A DNA stretch of 60,088 nucleotides. Origin: Bordetella parapertussis (GTDB lineage Bacteria > Pseudomonadota > Gammaproteobacteria > Burkholderiales > Burkholderiaceae_E). Location: positions 1 through 60,088 of the forward strand of contig CAMCXH010000003.1 of assembly GCA_945883285.1 (NCBI GenBank), written 5' to 3'. Position numbers and translations under genes: made by a program. Numbering within the stretch: the stretch's first letter is position 1; each line of letters starts with the position of its first letter. Below the pieces are notes generated by a model. It saw only the letters and a list, made by a program, of their open reading frames with translations, was not told the DNA's origin and searched no databases. Of the stretch, positions 33,417 to 46,661 are shown piece after piece.

Positions 33417-33594
33417 GGAGGCAGGGCACTGGAAAGGGCGGGGCGGGGCTGGGACGCCAGAGCGCGGCCCGGAAGCGATACAGGGCGCCATTCTACGGGT
33501 GTCGGCCCGGATTCTGTCGGATGGCGTGCGGAAGTTCCTCGGCAGACCGTTCGTCGGCGCGGATGCTCCATTCGGTTGCTCTTTGGTTGTTGCC

Positions 33595-34455
33595 ATGACC
33601 GTTCGTCGGCCCGTCGCTGCATTTCATCTGCCTGGCAGTGCTGCACTGCTGCTGACGCTCGCGCTGCTTCCCGGCTTGGCGAGTGCGGATGACTGTGTGC
33701 CCGCCGACGCACCCAAGGCGGCGGCGGTGCCGGTGAAGCCACGACCGGTGGTTCGCGCGCCGGTTCGGCGCCCGCCGCCCCAGACAGCGGTCGATGCCCT
33801 GGCGACGCCGAAAGCCCAGCCTGTGGCAAAGGCCAAGCCGCGACAATCGTCCCGCCCGCGTGTGGTGGTTCATCGCAAGCCTCCCGCGGCCACCGCCAAT
33901 CCGGTGGCTTCCGAGCAGACAAAAAAGCCTGCGACCCGATCGGTCCCGGCCTGCACGCCGGTGACCGATCCGCAAGCGGCAGTCAGGTCACCGTTGAGGG
34001 ATGTACCCGGTTTCACGCCGATCGATCCTCCGACGCGACTGCTGAGCGAACCGAGTGCGGTTCAGAATCCACTGGAAGGCATCCGCACCGGCCTGCCGGG
34101 CGAGAGCCTTGCGCCGCCGTTTCAGGTGGCTGTGGTGCTGCCTCCGATTAGTGGCGGAGGCGGAGGTGGCGGAGGTGGCGGAGGCGGGTCGCAACTGCCT
34201 GTCGTCGAGAAACCCGCGCCGCCCAATCCGCCGGTTGTAATCATCCCGCCGGTGACCGACAAGCCGATTGACCCTACCAAGCCGATTGACCCCACCAAGC
34301 CGATTGACCCCACTAAGCCGATTGACCCCACCAAGCCGATTGACCCGGATGGGCCGCATCCGGTTCCGGTACCCGCTTCGTTATGGCTGATAATCGCTGG
34401 GCTGGCCGGACTGTTGCGCGGGCGCGTGCGCGCGATGCCCCGACGACGGCGTTAG
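33595..34455 (+). CDS. Putative surface protein with repeat region and VPxPA/PEP-CTERM-like sorting tail
   Basis: 286 aa, function unknown. A signal peptide (residues about 1-32, ending GLASA) is followed by a Pro/Ala/Lys/Arg-rich low-complexity region, a run of 12 glycines (187-198), Pro-rich spacer, and four KPIDPT repeats plus a partial copy (about 223-251). The C terminus is [20 protein letters not shown] followed by an Arg-rich tail: a short Pro motif, one hydrophobic helix and a basic end, the tripartite layout of exosortase (PEP-CTERM/VPLPA-type) substrates. No exosortase is in the window. ATG 33595 begins the signal peptide. The whole product could be a wall-spanning surface stalk, but this is inference. 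Confidence 0.65.
   Translation: MTVRRPVAAFHLPGSAALLLTLALLPGLASADDCVPADAPKAAAVPVKPRPVVRAPVRRPPPQTAVDALATPKAQPVAKAKPRQSSRPRVVVHRKPPAATANPVASEQTKKPATRSVPACTPVTDPQAAVRSPLRDVPGFTPIDPPTRLLSEPSAVQNPLEGIRTGLPGESLAPPFQVAVVLPPISGGGGGGGGGGGGSQLPVVEKPAPPNPPVVIIPPVTDKPIDPTKPIDPTKPIDPTKPIDPTKPIDPDGPHPVPVPASLWLIIAGLAGLLRGRVRAMPRRRR
34261..34347 (+). repeat. 18-bp in-frame tandem repeat (KPIDPT) in the surface-protein gene
   Basis: Four near-perfect 18-bp units (34261-34278, 34279-34296, 34297-34314, 34315-34332) and a partial fifth to 34347, each AAGCCGATTGACCCNAC plus one base. They differ only at wobble positions. Just upstream (34153-34188) are 12 consecutive glycine codons. Confidence 0.95.
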
Positions 34456-34516
34456 ATTGTAAGCTTCGGTTTTTGCCGAGTTCCCGCCACAGGGTACCGG
34501 CGTTACTGGAGACCTC

Positions 34517-35566
34517 ATGATTCGTTTAACCACCCAGACGACCTCTGCGGGCGATGCGCTGCACGACGCGCCCCCCTGCGATTCAAGGCTTTCGCTGCCG
34601 CGTCGACGATTGCTCAGCGCTGCCGGTTCGATCGCACTTGGATCGTCCCTGCCCTTTTCGGCCCAAGCACAGTCCGAGTGGCCGACCAAACCGATTCGTT
34701 TCGTCGTGCCGTTTCCAGCGGGCGGCGGTGCCGATATGGGCGCCAGGGCGATCTCGGTGCATATGGCTGCAGCCTTCGGCAAGCCGGTGCTTGTCGAGAA
34801 TCGGGCCGGTGCTGACGGTGCGGTCGCGGCACTCGAGGTGGTGAAGTCGGCGCCCGACGGTCACACGCTGTATTTCGGGACCGCGACCTCGATGTCGTAC
34901 ACCCCGTCGATCAAGAAAGTCCCGCCCTACGATCCGGTGCTCGATTTCACGCCGATTTCGAACCTGTGCATCTTTACGTTTTATCTGATGGTTCAGCCGA
35001 GCCTGCCGGTGAACACCCTGGCCGAGTTCGTTGCCTATGCGAGGGCCAATCCCGGGAAGATCGCTTACGCCACCGGCAACAGCACCGGCATCGTGTCGAT
35101 TGCGCAGCTCGCGCAGGCCAACAAGCTCGATATGACCCACGTGCCTTACAAGGGCGAGGCACAGGCGGTCATCGATATGGTTGGCGGGCGGGTGCAGGCG
35201 ATGTTCGCCACGCCGGCGGTGATGCCGCAACTGCTCAAAGAGAAGTTCAAGATGCTCGCCGTGCTGCTGCCCCGACGCACGACCAGCTATCCGGATGTGC
35301 CGACGATGTCTGAGGCAGGGCAACCGCTGGTCAATATCCTGCCCTGGGGCGGGCTCTTCGGCCCGGCACGCATGCCGCGCGACATCGTCGAGCGCATCTC
35401 GCGCGATTTCAATGTCGTCATGCGCAGACCGGATGTGGCCGAGCAGTATGAAAAGCTTGGCCTGTTGCCGACGCCCTCAACGCCTGAGGTGCTTGCGGCA
35501 CAGGTGAAAGATCAGCTCGGCGCCTGGAGCAAGACGATGCGTGCCGCCGGTATCGAACTCGAGTGA
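34517..35566 (+). CDS. Bug-family substrate-binding protein with twin-arginine signal
   Basis: 349-aa periplasmic solute receptor. The signal region contains LPRRRLLSAAGSIALGSSLP, a twin-arginine-like motif before the hydrophobic core, and ends near SAQAQ. Mature features: WPTKPIRFVVPFPAGGGADM, VENRAGADGAVAALEVVKSA, HVPYKGEAQAVIDMVGGRVQ and YPDVPTMSEAG, typical of Bug/TctC proteins that bind carboxylates. No TctAB membrane genes follow. GGAG precedes ATG 34517 by about seven bases. Ends 19 bases before the MOSC gene. Confidence 0.9.
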   Translation: MIRLTTQTTSAGDALHDAPPCDSRLSLPRRRLLSAAGSIALGSSLPFSAQAQSEWPTKPIRFVVPFPAGGGADMGARAISVHMAAAFGKPVLVENRAGADGAVAALEVVKSAPDGHTLYFGTATSMSYTPSIKKVPPYDPVLDFTPISNLCIFTFYLMVQPSLPVNTLAEFVAYARANPGKIAYATGNSTGIVSIAQLAQANKLDMTHVPYKGEAQAVIDMVGGRVQAMFATPAVMPQLLKEKFKMLAVLLPRRTTSYPDVPTMSEAGQPLVNILPWGGLFGPARMPRDIVERISRDFNVVMRRPDVAEQYEKLGLLPTPSTPEVLAAQVKDQLGAWSKTMRAAGIELE

Positions 35567-35585
35567 GCCTCGTCAGGCAAGAACG

Positions 35586-36152
35586 ATGAGGGTGGTGTCG
35601 GTCAATCGCGCAAGCGCGCGCGAGGTGATCATCAACGGACGCAAGGTGCTGACCGCGATTGGCAAGCAGCCGGTCGATGGTCCCCTTGCGGTTCGTCGCC
35701 TGGGCCTCGAGGGCGATGAGCAGGCCGACCAGTCGGTGCATGGCGGGCTTGGCAAAGCCGTCTATGCCTATCCGCTGGAGCACTTTGCGTTCTGGCAGAC
35801 CGTGCGTGCGCAGGCCAAAGTGTCGCTCTGGGATTCACCGCTGGCGCCCGGCTCGATGGGCGAGAACCTGACGGTCGAGGGGCTGCTCGAGGACCAGCTC
35901 TGGATCGGCGACCGTCTGAAGCTGCCCCACTGTCTGCTCGCGGTCAGCGAACCTCGCTTTCTATGCTTCAAGTTCAACGCCAGCATGGGGTTTGTCCAGG
36001 CAAGCAAGCTGATGGTGCAGTCAGGGTATTGCGGCAGCTACCTGGCAGTGATTGAGGCCGGCGAAGTCAGCGCCGGCGACCCAATTGAATTGATTGCAGG
36101 CCCCCGCGAAGTCAATCTGCGAGCGCTTTTCAAGGCGCGCGCACGGGCCTGA
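35586..36152 (+). CDS. MOSC-domain protein (YiiM-like)
   Basis: 188-aa MOSC-fold protein. Family members such as YiiM reduce N-hydroxylated bases with a molybdenum cofactor. Seen here: IGKQPVDGPLAVRRLGLEGD, QSVHGGLGKAVYAYPLEHFA, GSMGENLTVEGLLEDQLWIG and SEPRFLCFKFNASMG, which contains the Cys expected to bind molybdenum. The motif order and length fit. ATG 35586 has AGGCAAG just upstream. Same strand as and close to the Bug receptor. Confidence 0.88.
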   Translation: MRVVSVNRASAREVIINGRKVLTAIGKQPVDGPLAVRRLGLEGDEQADQSVHGGLGKAVYAYPLEHFAFWQTVRAQAKVSLWDSPLAPGSMGENLTVEGLLEDQLWIGDRLKLPHCLLAVSEPRFLCFKFNASMGFVQASKLMVQSGYCGSYLAVIEAGEVSAGDPIELIAGPREVNLRALFKARARA

Positions 36153-36251
36153 GCGGCGCAGACTCCGCCGGATTCAGGTCAGAGTCCTGGCGGGTTCCGG
36201 CTTTCAAGCCGCGCGCTTGGACCGAGGTTGCGATGTGTCAGTCGATCAGAT

Positions 36252-36291
36252 AAAAAGCCCCGCTGCCGGCAAACCGGGAAGCAGGGCTTTT
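36252..36291. terminator. Intrinsic terminator, probably bidirectional
   Basis: AAAAAGCCC (36252-36260) pairs with GGGCTTTT (36284-36291); an extra GC-rich inner arm (GCTGC with GCAG) extends the stem. The T-run on the plus strand and A-run on the other side fit termination of the MOSC gene and of the convergent secreted-protein gene. Confidence 0.8.
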
Positions 36292-36357
36292 CAGTGGGGA
36301 TTGTTCGCTTGCCTGTTTATCAGCGGGCAAGCGGCAATCAAAGGCGTTTCAGCGTGA

Positions 36358-36765
36358 TCAGGGCTTGATCGGCTGGCTGGATCGGGCTTCGGCCTTGACC
36401 GGCGCCGCGTACTGCGATTTGACGCCAGCGCGGGCATCTTTGAACTCTTTGGCCATCGCGTCCATCTTCGGCTTGTAGCTGCCTTTGACTTCGCTTTCGG
36501 CTGCGCGACGAGCGGTCAGGGGATCTTTTCCGGCAGCGCTTGCGTCGGCGGCCGCTTTGTCACCGGCTGCCTTGATGGCGCCACTGCGCTCACTGCGCAG
36601 CGCCTTGGTTTTGGCCTTGTAGTCCTGATCGATCTTGCTCAGAGCGGACCGCTGGTCGACCATCGGATCGGCGGCGGTGGCGGTGTTGGCAACGCTGAAA
36701 AGTGCCAGCGACGAGACGATGGCGGCGCTGATGAGGCGATTGTTGAGGCGCATGTTTTGGCTCAT
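36358..36765 (-). CDS. Small secreted Lys/Ala-rich helical protein, unknown function
   Basis: About 135 aa, unrecognised. A signal peptide (residues about 5-32, LISAAIVSSLALFSVANTAT then AADP) precedes a mature region rich in Lys, Ala, Asp and Arg, with long predicted helices and no Cys or Trp. The pattern resembles small periplasmic chaperone-like or stress proteins, but no family can be named. ATG 36765 or 36753 may start it; neither has a good ribosome site. The shared terminator at 36252-36291 lies beyond its stop. Confidence 0.65.
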   Translation of the reverse strand: MSQNMRLNNRLISAAIVSSLALFSVANTATAADPMVDQRSALSKIDQDYKAKTKALRSERSGAIKAAGDKAAADASAAGKDPLTARRAAESEVKGSYKPKMDAMAKEFKDARAGVKSQYAAPVKAEARSSQPIKP

Positions 36766-36979
36766 TATCAAAAGTTTGAATGAATCGGAATTCGGTTTGC
36801 TCGCCGATTGAATTTCAATCTCAGCGGGCGTGCATTATGCACCCGCCCAGGATCGCCACCGGCTTCCACAGGCCGTTTTCACCGCTTTTGACTAGAACTT
36901 GCGTCTTAATGACGACTTTAAGACTGAACTTGTGCGTCAATATCCGACAGCCGAATCGGACAAGCGGACAACTTGCCGA

Positions 36980-37306
36980 CTATTTCATCGGCGAATAGGC
37001 GGTCGGGGCCATGATCGCATTGCTGAAATGCGTGATCAGCGCGCCATGCTTCTCAGTCTCGGCGCGCGCCGAGAGCCACTCGGGGTCGGCTGCAAAAGCG
37101 CCCCATTTGCTCTCGCGCTCGGCGAGGCTCTCCCACTGGAGCATATAGGTCAGAGTGCTGTTGCTGTCGCCGATGACATTGGTCCAGAAACCCACTGGCA
37201 CGATGCCGTGCTTTTGCCAGATCTTCAGGGTGATCGTGTCGAAGCGCTTGTTGAGGTCAGGCAAGCGTCCGGGCATACAGTGGTAGATGCGCATCTCGTA
37301 GAGCAC
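36980..37306 (-). CDS. NIPSNAP-family protein
   Basis: 108-aa single-domain protein of the NIPSNAP/dimeric alpha-beta barrel family. Family features: LYEMRIYHCMPGRLPDLNKR at the N terminus, then GIVPVGFWTNVIGDSN, LTYMLQWESLAERESKWGAF and DPEWLSARAE. Function unassigned; members are often near oxidative metabolism genes. GTG 37306 is chosen because GGAGGAGA (37311-37318) stands four bases upstream, while the ATG 12 bases later would cut the first strand. Probably cotranscribed beyond atpC. Confidence 0.88.
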   Translation of the reverse strand: MLYEMRIYHCMPGRLPDLNKRFDTITLKIWQKHGIVPVGFWTNVIGDSNSTLTYMLQWESLAERESKWGAFAADPEWLSARAETEKHGALITHFSNAIMAPTAYSPMK

Positions 37307-37369
37307 GGGGTCTCCTCCCTCCGAATCTGTCAATACTGCTGCGGCTCAGGTCTGACGCCTGATGTCCGA

Positions 37370-40115
<2,746 letters not shown>

Positions 40116-40162
40116 GGCGGCCTATGCCTTCGTCTGCGGTGGTCGCTTGCGCGGGAGGGCGG

Positions 40163-41704
<1,542 letters not shown>

Positions 41705-41734
41705 TCGTTTCTCTCGTGGAGTTTGGTTCAGCGC

Positions 41735-42268
41735 TTACTTCATCAGCGCATCGGCGAGCTGCGCGAGCTTGCCGCGCACCGAGGTGTCGAGCACCTCATC
41801 ACCAATGCGAATCGAGATGCCGCCGATGAGTTCGGGATCGACTGATACGGTTGCCTTGACCTTTCGGCCGTATTTTGCTTCGAGCGTGGCGACCACCTGC
41901 GCCGATTGCTGCTCGGTCAGCGGGTAGGCGGAGTCGATGCGGGCGTCAAGCACGTCGTCGGCCTGGTTCTTGAGTCGCTCGAAGTGACTGACGATTTCGG
42001 GCAGGACCGCCAAACGTTCGTTTTCTGCCAGCAGCTTCAGGAAACCGAGCTGATCAGCCGACAGGTTGCCGGCGACTTCCGAGACCAGCTGCGCGACCTG
42101 CTCATGCTTGATCCGCGGGTTGCCCAGCAGACCGTGAGCAGCCGGGCTGGCAATGACTGCTGCCAGCCGTGCCAGCGCATCAGACCAATGCGCCAGCGCT
42201 TGAGGACCCTGAGCCAGCTTGAAGGCGGCTTCGGCGTAGGGACGGGCGATGGTGAGCGATTCGGCCAT
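41735..42268 (-). CDS. atpH: F1Fo ATP synthase delta subunit
   Basis: 177-aa peripheral-stalk subunit that holds F1 to b. Starts ESLTIARPYAEAAFKLA, the conserved helix 1; C-terminal VDPELIGGISIRIGDEVLDT and SVRGKLAQL are the family signature. ATG 42268, 14 bases downstream of atpF stop; normal length. Confidence 0.96.
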   Translation of the reverse strand: MAESLTIARPYAEAAFKLAQGPQALAHWSDALARLAAVIASPAAHGLLGNPRIKHEQVAQLVSEVAGNLSADQLGFLKLLAENERLAVLPEIVSHFERLKNQADDVLDARIDSAYPLTEQQSAQVVATLEAKYGRKVKATVSVDPELIGGISIRIGDEVLDTSVRGKLAQLADALMK

Positions 42269-42282
42269 GGCAGGGCGGCGTC

Positions 42283-42756
42283 CTAGCGAAGCTCGGCTTT
42301 GAGGCCGTCGAGCAGCTGCGCGTGAGCCGAAGGATCGATCTCACGGCGAAGGATGCGTTCTGCGCCCGAGACCGCCAGCAGCGCGACCTGCTCGCGAAGC
42401 TGGTCTTTGGCACGCTGAGCGGCCAGGGCCGCTTCGCCCTCGGCGGCTTTGCGAGCCTCGGCGAGAATGCGGGCGGCTTCGGCACGCGCCTCTTCAACCA
42501 GGTGCGCGGCCTGCTTTTCGCCGGAAGCGCGAACTTCGGCAGCACTGGCGCGGGCCTGCTTGATCTCGGCCTCGACACGCTTTTCAGCGGCGGCGAGCTC
42601 GGACTTGGCCTTGTCGGCCGCAGCCAGACCGTCGGCGATCTTCTTGCTTCGTTCGTCGAGTGCCTTGACGATCGGCGGCCAGACATACTTGGCCGTAAAC
42701 CACCAGAGTGCCAGAAAGACGGCGATCTGGACGAAAAGCGTCGCGTTGATATTCAC
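42283..42756 (-). CDS. atpF: F1Fo ATP synthase b subunit
   Basis: 157-aa stator subunit (E. coli b is 156): one N-terminal membrane helix ([19 protein letters not shown]), then a long charged coiled coil rich in Ala, Glu and Lys. GTG 42756 is selected because GGAGGAA lies eight bases upstream and VNINATL matches the family start; the frame is open to 42852 without similarity. Confidence 0.96.
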   Translation of the reverse strand: MNINATLFVQIAVFLALWWFTAKYVWPPIVKALDERSKKIADGLAAADKAKSELAAAEKRVEAEIKQARASAAEVRASGEKQAAHLVEEARAEAARILAEARKAAEGEAALAAQRAKDQLREQVALLAVSGAERILRREIDPSAHAQLLDGLKAELR

Positions 42757-42826
42757 GAACGGCTTCCTCCGAAGGGGACCTGGTACGACAGTCCGGTGAC
42801 GGGCATGACGTTGCGCTTGACCCGGA

Positions 42827-43075
<249 letters not shown>

Positions 43076-43172
43076 TTAAGGTTGAACCGAGGTCCAGCGG
43101 TTGAGGTTGATATGAAAACTTGGAACGGAAAAAGAAAAACGGTCGGCGCCCGGCAGAGCGCCTCGCGCGGTG

Positions 43173-44018
43173 TCAGTGGTGCTCGTGTGCCTGCCCGATG
43201 TAGACCAGCGTCAGCATCATGAAGATGAATGCCTGAAGCGCCACGATCAGGATGTGGAATATTGCCCATCCCAAACCGGTGACGATGTGCATGCCGGCTC
43301 CCCACCAGGTCGCCGAGGCACCCAGCAGTGCGATCAGCATGAAGACCAGTTCGCCGGCAAACATGTTGCCGAACAGCCGCATGCCGAGCGAAATGGTCCT
43401 GGCGAGATATTCGATCAGCTGCATCAGCAGGTTGACCGGGGCGAGCAGGATGCCGGAGCCGAAAGGCGCCGACACCAGCTCATGCAGGAAGCCGCCCGAG
43501 CCCTTGGTCTTGATGCCGTAATAGATTGACGCGCCCAGCACCACCAGCGACATCGCAAACGTGGCGTTCAGGTCGGCGGTCGGGACGACCCGCATGTAGG
43601 CATGGTGAGGATCGCCACCGGCCGCCCCGTGAATCTGCTCCCAGATCTTGGGAATCAGATCGAGAGGGATGAAGTCCATGGCGTTCATGAAGAAGATCCA
43701 GACGAAGGACACCAGCGCCAGCGGGGCGATATAGGTGATGTCGCCCTTGACAATCGAACGCGCCTGTTCGTGGACGAATTCGACAACCGATTCGATGGCA
43801 CCGACGAAGCGCCCGGGTACGCCGGGGGTGACCGATCGGGCGGCGCGGTACATCAGCGCGCAGGACACCAGACCCATCAGCACTGCCCAGAACACCGTGT
43901 CGAGGTTCACGAGCGAAAAGTCGACCACCTTTTCCTGGGGATGACCCGAGGTATTGAAATGCGTCAGGTGATGGACGATGTACTCGGAGGCTGAAGGGGC
44001 GTGCGCGGCGTCGGCCAT
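43173..44018 (-). CDS. atpB: F1Fo ATP synthase a subunit
   Basis: 281-aa membrane stator protein that forms the proton half-channels. Helix 4 contains the essential arginine (SLGMRLFGNMFAGEL, Arg214), and the last helices include GWAIFHILIVALQAFIFMML. ATG 44018; separated from atpI by about 50 bases. Confidence 0.97.
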   Translation of the reverse strand: MADAAHAPSASEYIVHHLTHFNTSGHPQEKVVDFSLVNLDTVFWAVLMGLVSCALMYRAARSVTPGVPGRFVGAIESVVEFVHEQARSIVKGDITYIAPLALVSFVWIFFMNAMDFIPLDLIPKIWEQIHGAAGGDPHHAYMRVVPTADLNATFAMSLVVLGASIYYGIKTKGSGGFLHELVSAPFGSGILLAPVNLLMQLIEYLARTISLGMRLFGNMFAGELVFMLIALLGASATWWGAGMHIVTGLGWAIFHILIVALQAFIFMMLTLVYIGQAHEHH

Positions 44019-44069
44019 GTCTGCTAAGTCTGTCGCTAGGGCGTTGCGGTTCGTCGAGGTACTGCTGCT

Positions 44070-44423
44070 TTACTTGTTCGATTCGGGCGCCCAGAGGAGC
44101 GCAAACAAAGGTGCCTGCAATGCAGCAATCAGACCGACCAGCATTGGCAGCCAGTTCAGCGACTCGAACATTCTGGCGATCAGCGCAATCAGCGCGACCG
44201 TCAGGCCGATCTTCGCGAACTCGCCGAGGAAGAACACAACCGGATACGACTCGGCGGTTCGTCCCCGATTGGCTGCCAGTCGCAATGCGAACAGGCCGTT
44301 CGGGACAATTGCTGCCACGCCGCCAAGCACCAAAAACAGGGCGCTGTGCCAGTCGAAAACGATGCCGGTCAAGAGACCGAGCAACGCGACTGTGGCGACT
44401 TGCAGACCGACAGCGATAAACAT
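44070..44423 (-). CDS. atpI: ATP synthase accessory protein AtpI
   Basis: 117-aa protein with four predicted membrane helices (about residues 3-24, 29-48, 63-84, 90-112) that in other bacteria assists c-ring assembly or Mg2+ supply. Position at the head of atpBEFHAGDC and the FDWHSALFLVLGGVAAIVPN pattern support the call. The start is somewhat uncertain because conserved-looking codons continue upstream without an initiation codon. The operon promoter should lie in 44424-44557. Confidence 0.85.
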   Translation of the reverse strand: MFIAVGLQVATVALLGLLTGIVFDWHSALFLVLGGVAAIVPNGLFALRLAANRGRTAESYPVVFFLGEFAKIGLTVALIALIARMFESLNWLPMLVGLIAALQAPLFALLWAPESNK

Positions 44424-44557
44424 TCTGATCGTGCAGTCGGAGAGCCGGCCGGCAAAGACGGCGAAGTATAGGCGATCAGACTGGACCGGTCAAAAAGGAT
44501 CGTGAGAGACAGTGAGGAATTTGTCGCGTCGCAGCATGATTGCTGCCGTTTGAAGCC

Positions 44558-45214
44558 TTATTCGATCGATGGAACCGCCACACCGACTCGGTCGAAACGA
44601 CGCAACATCGCGATCAGCGCGACGGCCATGATCGGCCCGGCGAGCGGGTAGGCGATCGCGGCGACGATCGGCACCACCAGGATCAGGTGGCGCAGGCCCC
44701 AGCTGTAGAGCGTGCCGGCCGCCCTGACATAACGGACTCCCACGGCAAGCCAGCGGGCGCGCGCATCGCTTCCCACAGGCATCGCACCGATATAGCTGGC
44801 ATGGTTGTAATAACGCATTGCCATGGCCGACGACAGCAGCGACGCGAAGAGCATGGTCATCAGCATGAGGTCGAGGACGGTTCGCGGCTCGATCGCGAGG
44901 GGGTCGGTATTTGCGCTGTGCAGGCCGATATGCAGCGAGGGCACGCTCAGGGCTGCCGTGCCCATCAGGGCGAGCGCTGCCGTCGAAGCAATCATGGTGG
45001 CCGACATCATCGAATTGCGCAGGGTCTGAACCGCCAGGATCTCGGAGCCCGGCTGATGCGAGACGGCAATGAACCACTCCTCGCGCATCGTGGCGTGGGC
45101 AGTGCGTGCAAGGCCCAGCGGATCGCGGCGCTGCTGCCGCGCGAGCGCCAGTTCGTACGCGACCAGCGCCATGACCGTCGTGAGGACGGCCAGCCAGACG
45201 CCGACGGTCGTCAT
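44558..45214 (-). CDS. DUF599 family integral membrane protein
   Basis: 218 aa, four to five predicted membrane helices, function unknown. DUF599 signature: YELALARQQRRDPLGLARTA then REEWF, and GSEILAVQTLRNSMMSATMI. ATG 45214 overlaps the stop of the YeeE-like gene (ATGA), so it is translated together with the sulfur-related unit upstream; this hints at a role linked to that unit, but no reaction is known. Confidence 0.8.
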   Translation of the reverse strand: MTTVGVWLAVLTTVMALVAYELALARQQRRDPLGLARTAHATMREEWFIAVSHQPGSEILAVQTLRNSMMSATMIASTAALALMGTAALSVPSLHIGLHSANTDPLAIEPRTVLDLMLMTMLFASLLSSAMAMRYYNHASYIGAMPVGSDARARWLAVGVRYVRAAGTLYSWGLRHLILVVPIVAAIAYPLAGPIMAVALIAMLRRFDRVGVAVPSIE

Positions 45215-45669
45215 CGCGTCGAGGCGCCAGCCTGCGCTGACTGCAGAAGACCCGCCTGCCGCCGGCGCTCGATCAGTTCGAAGAGCCCCATGCCGGCGAT
45301 CATGGCGAGCACGAAGATCAGCGCCTTGGACTCACCCATGCCCAGCGCCACCAGACCGGGGCCGGGGCAAAAGCCGGCAATGCCCCAGCCGATACCGAAC
45401 AGGACGCTACCCGCCATCAAGCGCCGGTCGAGCTGACGGGATGTGGGCAGCTTCATCTCGAGGCCGATCAATGAGGTCTTGCGCCGCCCGGCGATCGCAA
45501 AGGCCAGCGCGCCGACGCTGATCGCGCCTGCCATGACCAGGGCAAGGGACGGGTCCCACAGACCGGCGAGGTCGAGAAAGCCGAGTACCTTGGCGGGATC
45601 AGCCATCCCGGAAGCGATCAGGCCGATGCCAAAGATCAATCCGGTAAGGAGGGACGTCAGACGCTGCAT
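45211..45669 (-). CDS. YeeE/YedE-type membrane protein, second half (PmpB-like)
   Basis: 152-aa membrane protein of the YeeE/YedE family, linked to uptake or efflux of thiosulfate and other sulfur compounds. The motif SVLFGIGWGIAGFCPGPGLV contains the functional Cys expected in the pore, and another GLIFGIGLIASGMADPAKVL lies at the N terminus. It is the complement to the 144-aa partner encoded just upstream; the two half-length proteins probably form one pore. ATG 45669. Confidence 0.85.
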   Translation of the reverse strand: MQRLTSLLTGLIFGIGLIASGMADPAKVLGFLDLAGLWDPSLALVMAGAISVGALAFAIAGRRKTSLIGLEMKLPTSRQLDRRLMAGSVLFGIGWGIAGFCPGPGLVALGMGESKALIFVLAMIAGMGLFELIERRRQAGLLQSAQAGASTR

Positions 45670-45717
45670 GATGGTGCTCCCTGGAAAATGATTGCTGTCG
45701 ACGGGGCGGGGCCGGAA

Positions 45718-46152
45718 TCAGGCCGCCAGCCAGTGACGAAGGACATAAACCGTGGCAAACCCGGCCGCCATGAATGTGGCGGTTGCAGCCAGCGAACGAG
45801 GCGACAGGCGCGAGATGCCGCACACCCCGTGTCCGCTGGTGCAGCCCCCGCCATAGCGCGTGCCAACACCGACCAGCAGGCCTGCGAGCACCAGCGCGCC
45901 AGTCCCGGCATCGATGTGCGGGGTCGGCACGGCCGCAAAGAGGCGCCAGACGAGCGGGGCGGCGACCAGGCCGCCGACGAAAGCGACACGCCAGCCGATG
46001 TCGCCGGCAACCGGCCGAAGCAGGCCACCCAGGATGCCGCTGATGCCGGCGATGCGGCCATTGAGCAGCACGAACATCGCCGCAGCCAGGCCGATGAGCA
46101 CGCCGCCGGTGAGCGAGGCGCCGGGGGTGAAGGCATTCCAGTCGATGGTCAT
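45718..46152 (-). CDS. YeeE/YedE-type membrane protein, first half (PmpA-like)
   Basis: 144-aa partner half-transporter. Family motifs: [31 protein letters not shown] and [20 protein letters not shown], in which two Cys lie in the expected sulfur-handling position. ATG 46152 overlaps the stop of the ArsR-family repressor (ATGA), which ties the transporter to sulfide/persulfide sensing. Confidence 0.87.
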   Translation of the reverse strand: MTIDWNAFTPGASLTGGVLIGLAAAMFVLLNGRIAGISGILGGLLRPVAGDIGWRVAFVGGLVAAPLVWRLFAAVPTPHIDAGTGALVLAGLLVGVGTRYGGGCTSGHGVCGISRLSPRSLAATATFMAAGFATVYVLRHWLAA

Positions 46153-46583
46153 GGCGTCTCGTCCTCAGGGCAATAGAGCCGGTAGAGCACCGCCAGGATC
46201 TCGAGGATCGCAGGGTCGGCGATGCGATAGAAAATCTTCTTGCCGTCGCGGCGGGTTTGTACGACGCCATCAGCACGCAGGACCGCAAGTTGCTGGGAGA
46301 GCGTGGGCTGGCGGATGCCAAGCAGCGATTCGAGGTCGCCCACGCAGCACTCCGACTGCGACAGCTGACACAGAAGCAAAAGGCGGTCCTCGTTGCCGAG
46401 CAGCTTGAGCGCGGCCACCGCACGGCTGGCCGCCTGGCGCAGGCGCTGCGCGTCGATCGCCGCGGCAGTGGGCGCGTTGGCAGACAAGGGCGGCGTATTG
46501 AGCGGCATCGCTCCGCTGACAGGAGCGTGTGTTTCGGCAGACATCGATTCGCGGGACATGACGGAGGACAAGACGGAGAACAT
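46149..46583 (-). CDS. ArsR-family sulfide/persulfide-responsive repressor (BigR/SqrR-like)
   Basis: 144-aa winged-helix regulator. The DNA-reading helix is in [20 protein letters not shown] and the wing is [15 protein letters not shown]. Cys72 (LLCQLSQSE) and Cys138 (YRLYCPE) are 66 residues apart, the same spacing as the disulfide/polysulfide-forming pair of BigR and SqrR; there is no ArsR metal motif. ATG 46583 is used, though ATG 46559 or 46544 are possible because the first 40 residues are not conserved. It should repress the divergent MBL gene and its own operon until persulfides oxidise the Cys pair. Confidence 0.88.
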   Translation of the reverse strand: MFSVLSSVMSRESMSAETHAPVSGAMPLNTPPLSANAPTAAAIDAQRLRQAASRAVAALKLLGNEDRLLLLCQLSQSECCVGDLESLLGIRQPTLSQQLAVLRADGVVQTRRDGKKIFYRIADPAILEILAVLYRLYCPEDETP

Positions 46584-46649
46584 GAAATCACTATACTTGT
46601 AAATAATCTATAAATCAATATACTGATTTCACTTTCTGTTTTCACCTTG
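46584..46649. promoter_or_regulatory. AT-rich divergent promoter/operator of the sulfide unit
   Basis: Strongly AT-rich spacer between the repressor and the MBL enzyme. It contains AATCA-N6-TGATT (46613-46628), a perfect small dyad, and two TATACT copies (about 46592 and 46619) that could serve as -10-like elements. An ArsR-family operator is expected here; exact boundaries are not resolvable. Confidence 0.5.
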
Positions 46650-46661
46650 AAGGAGTCCACC

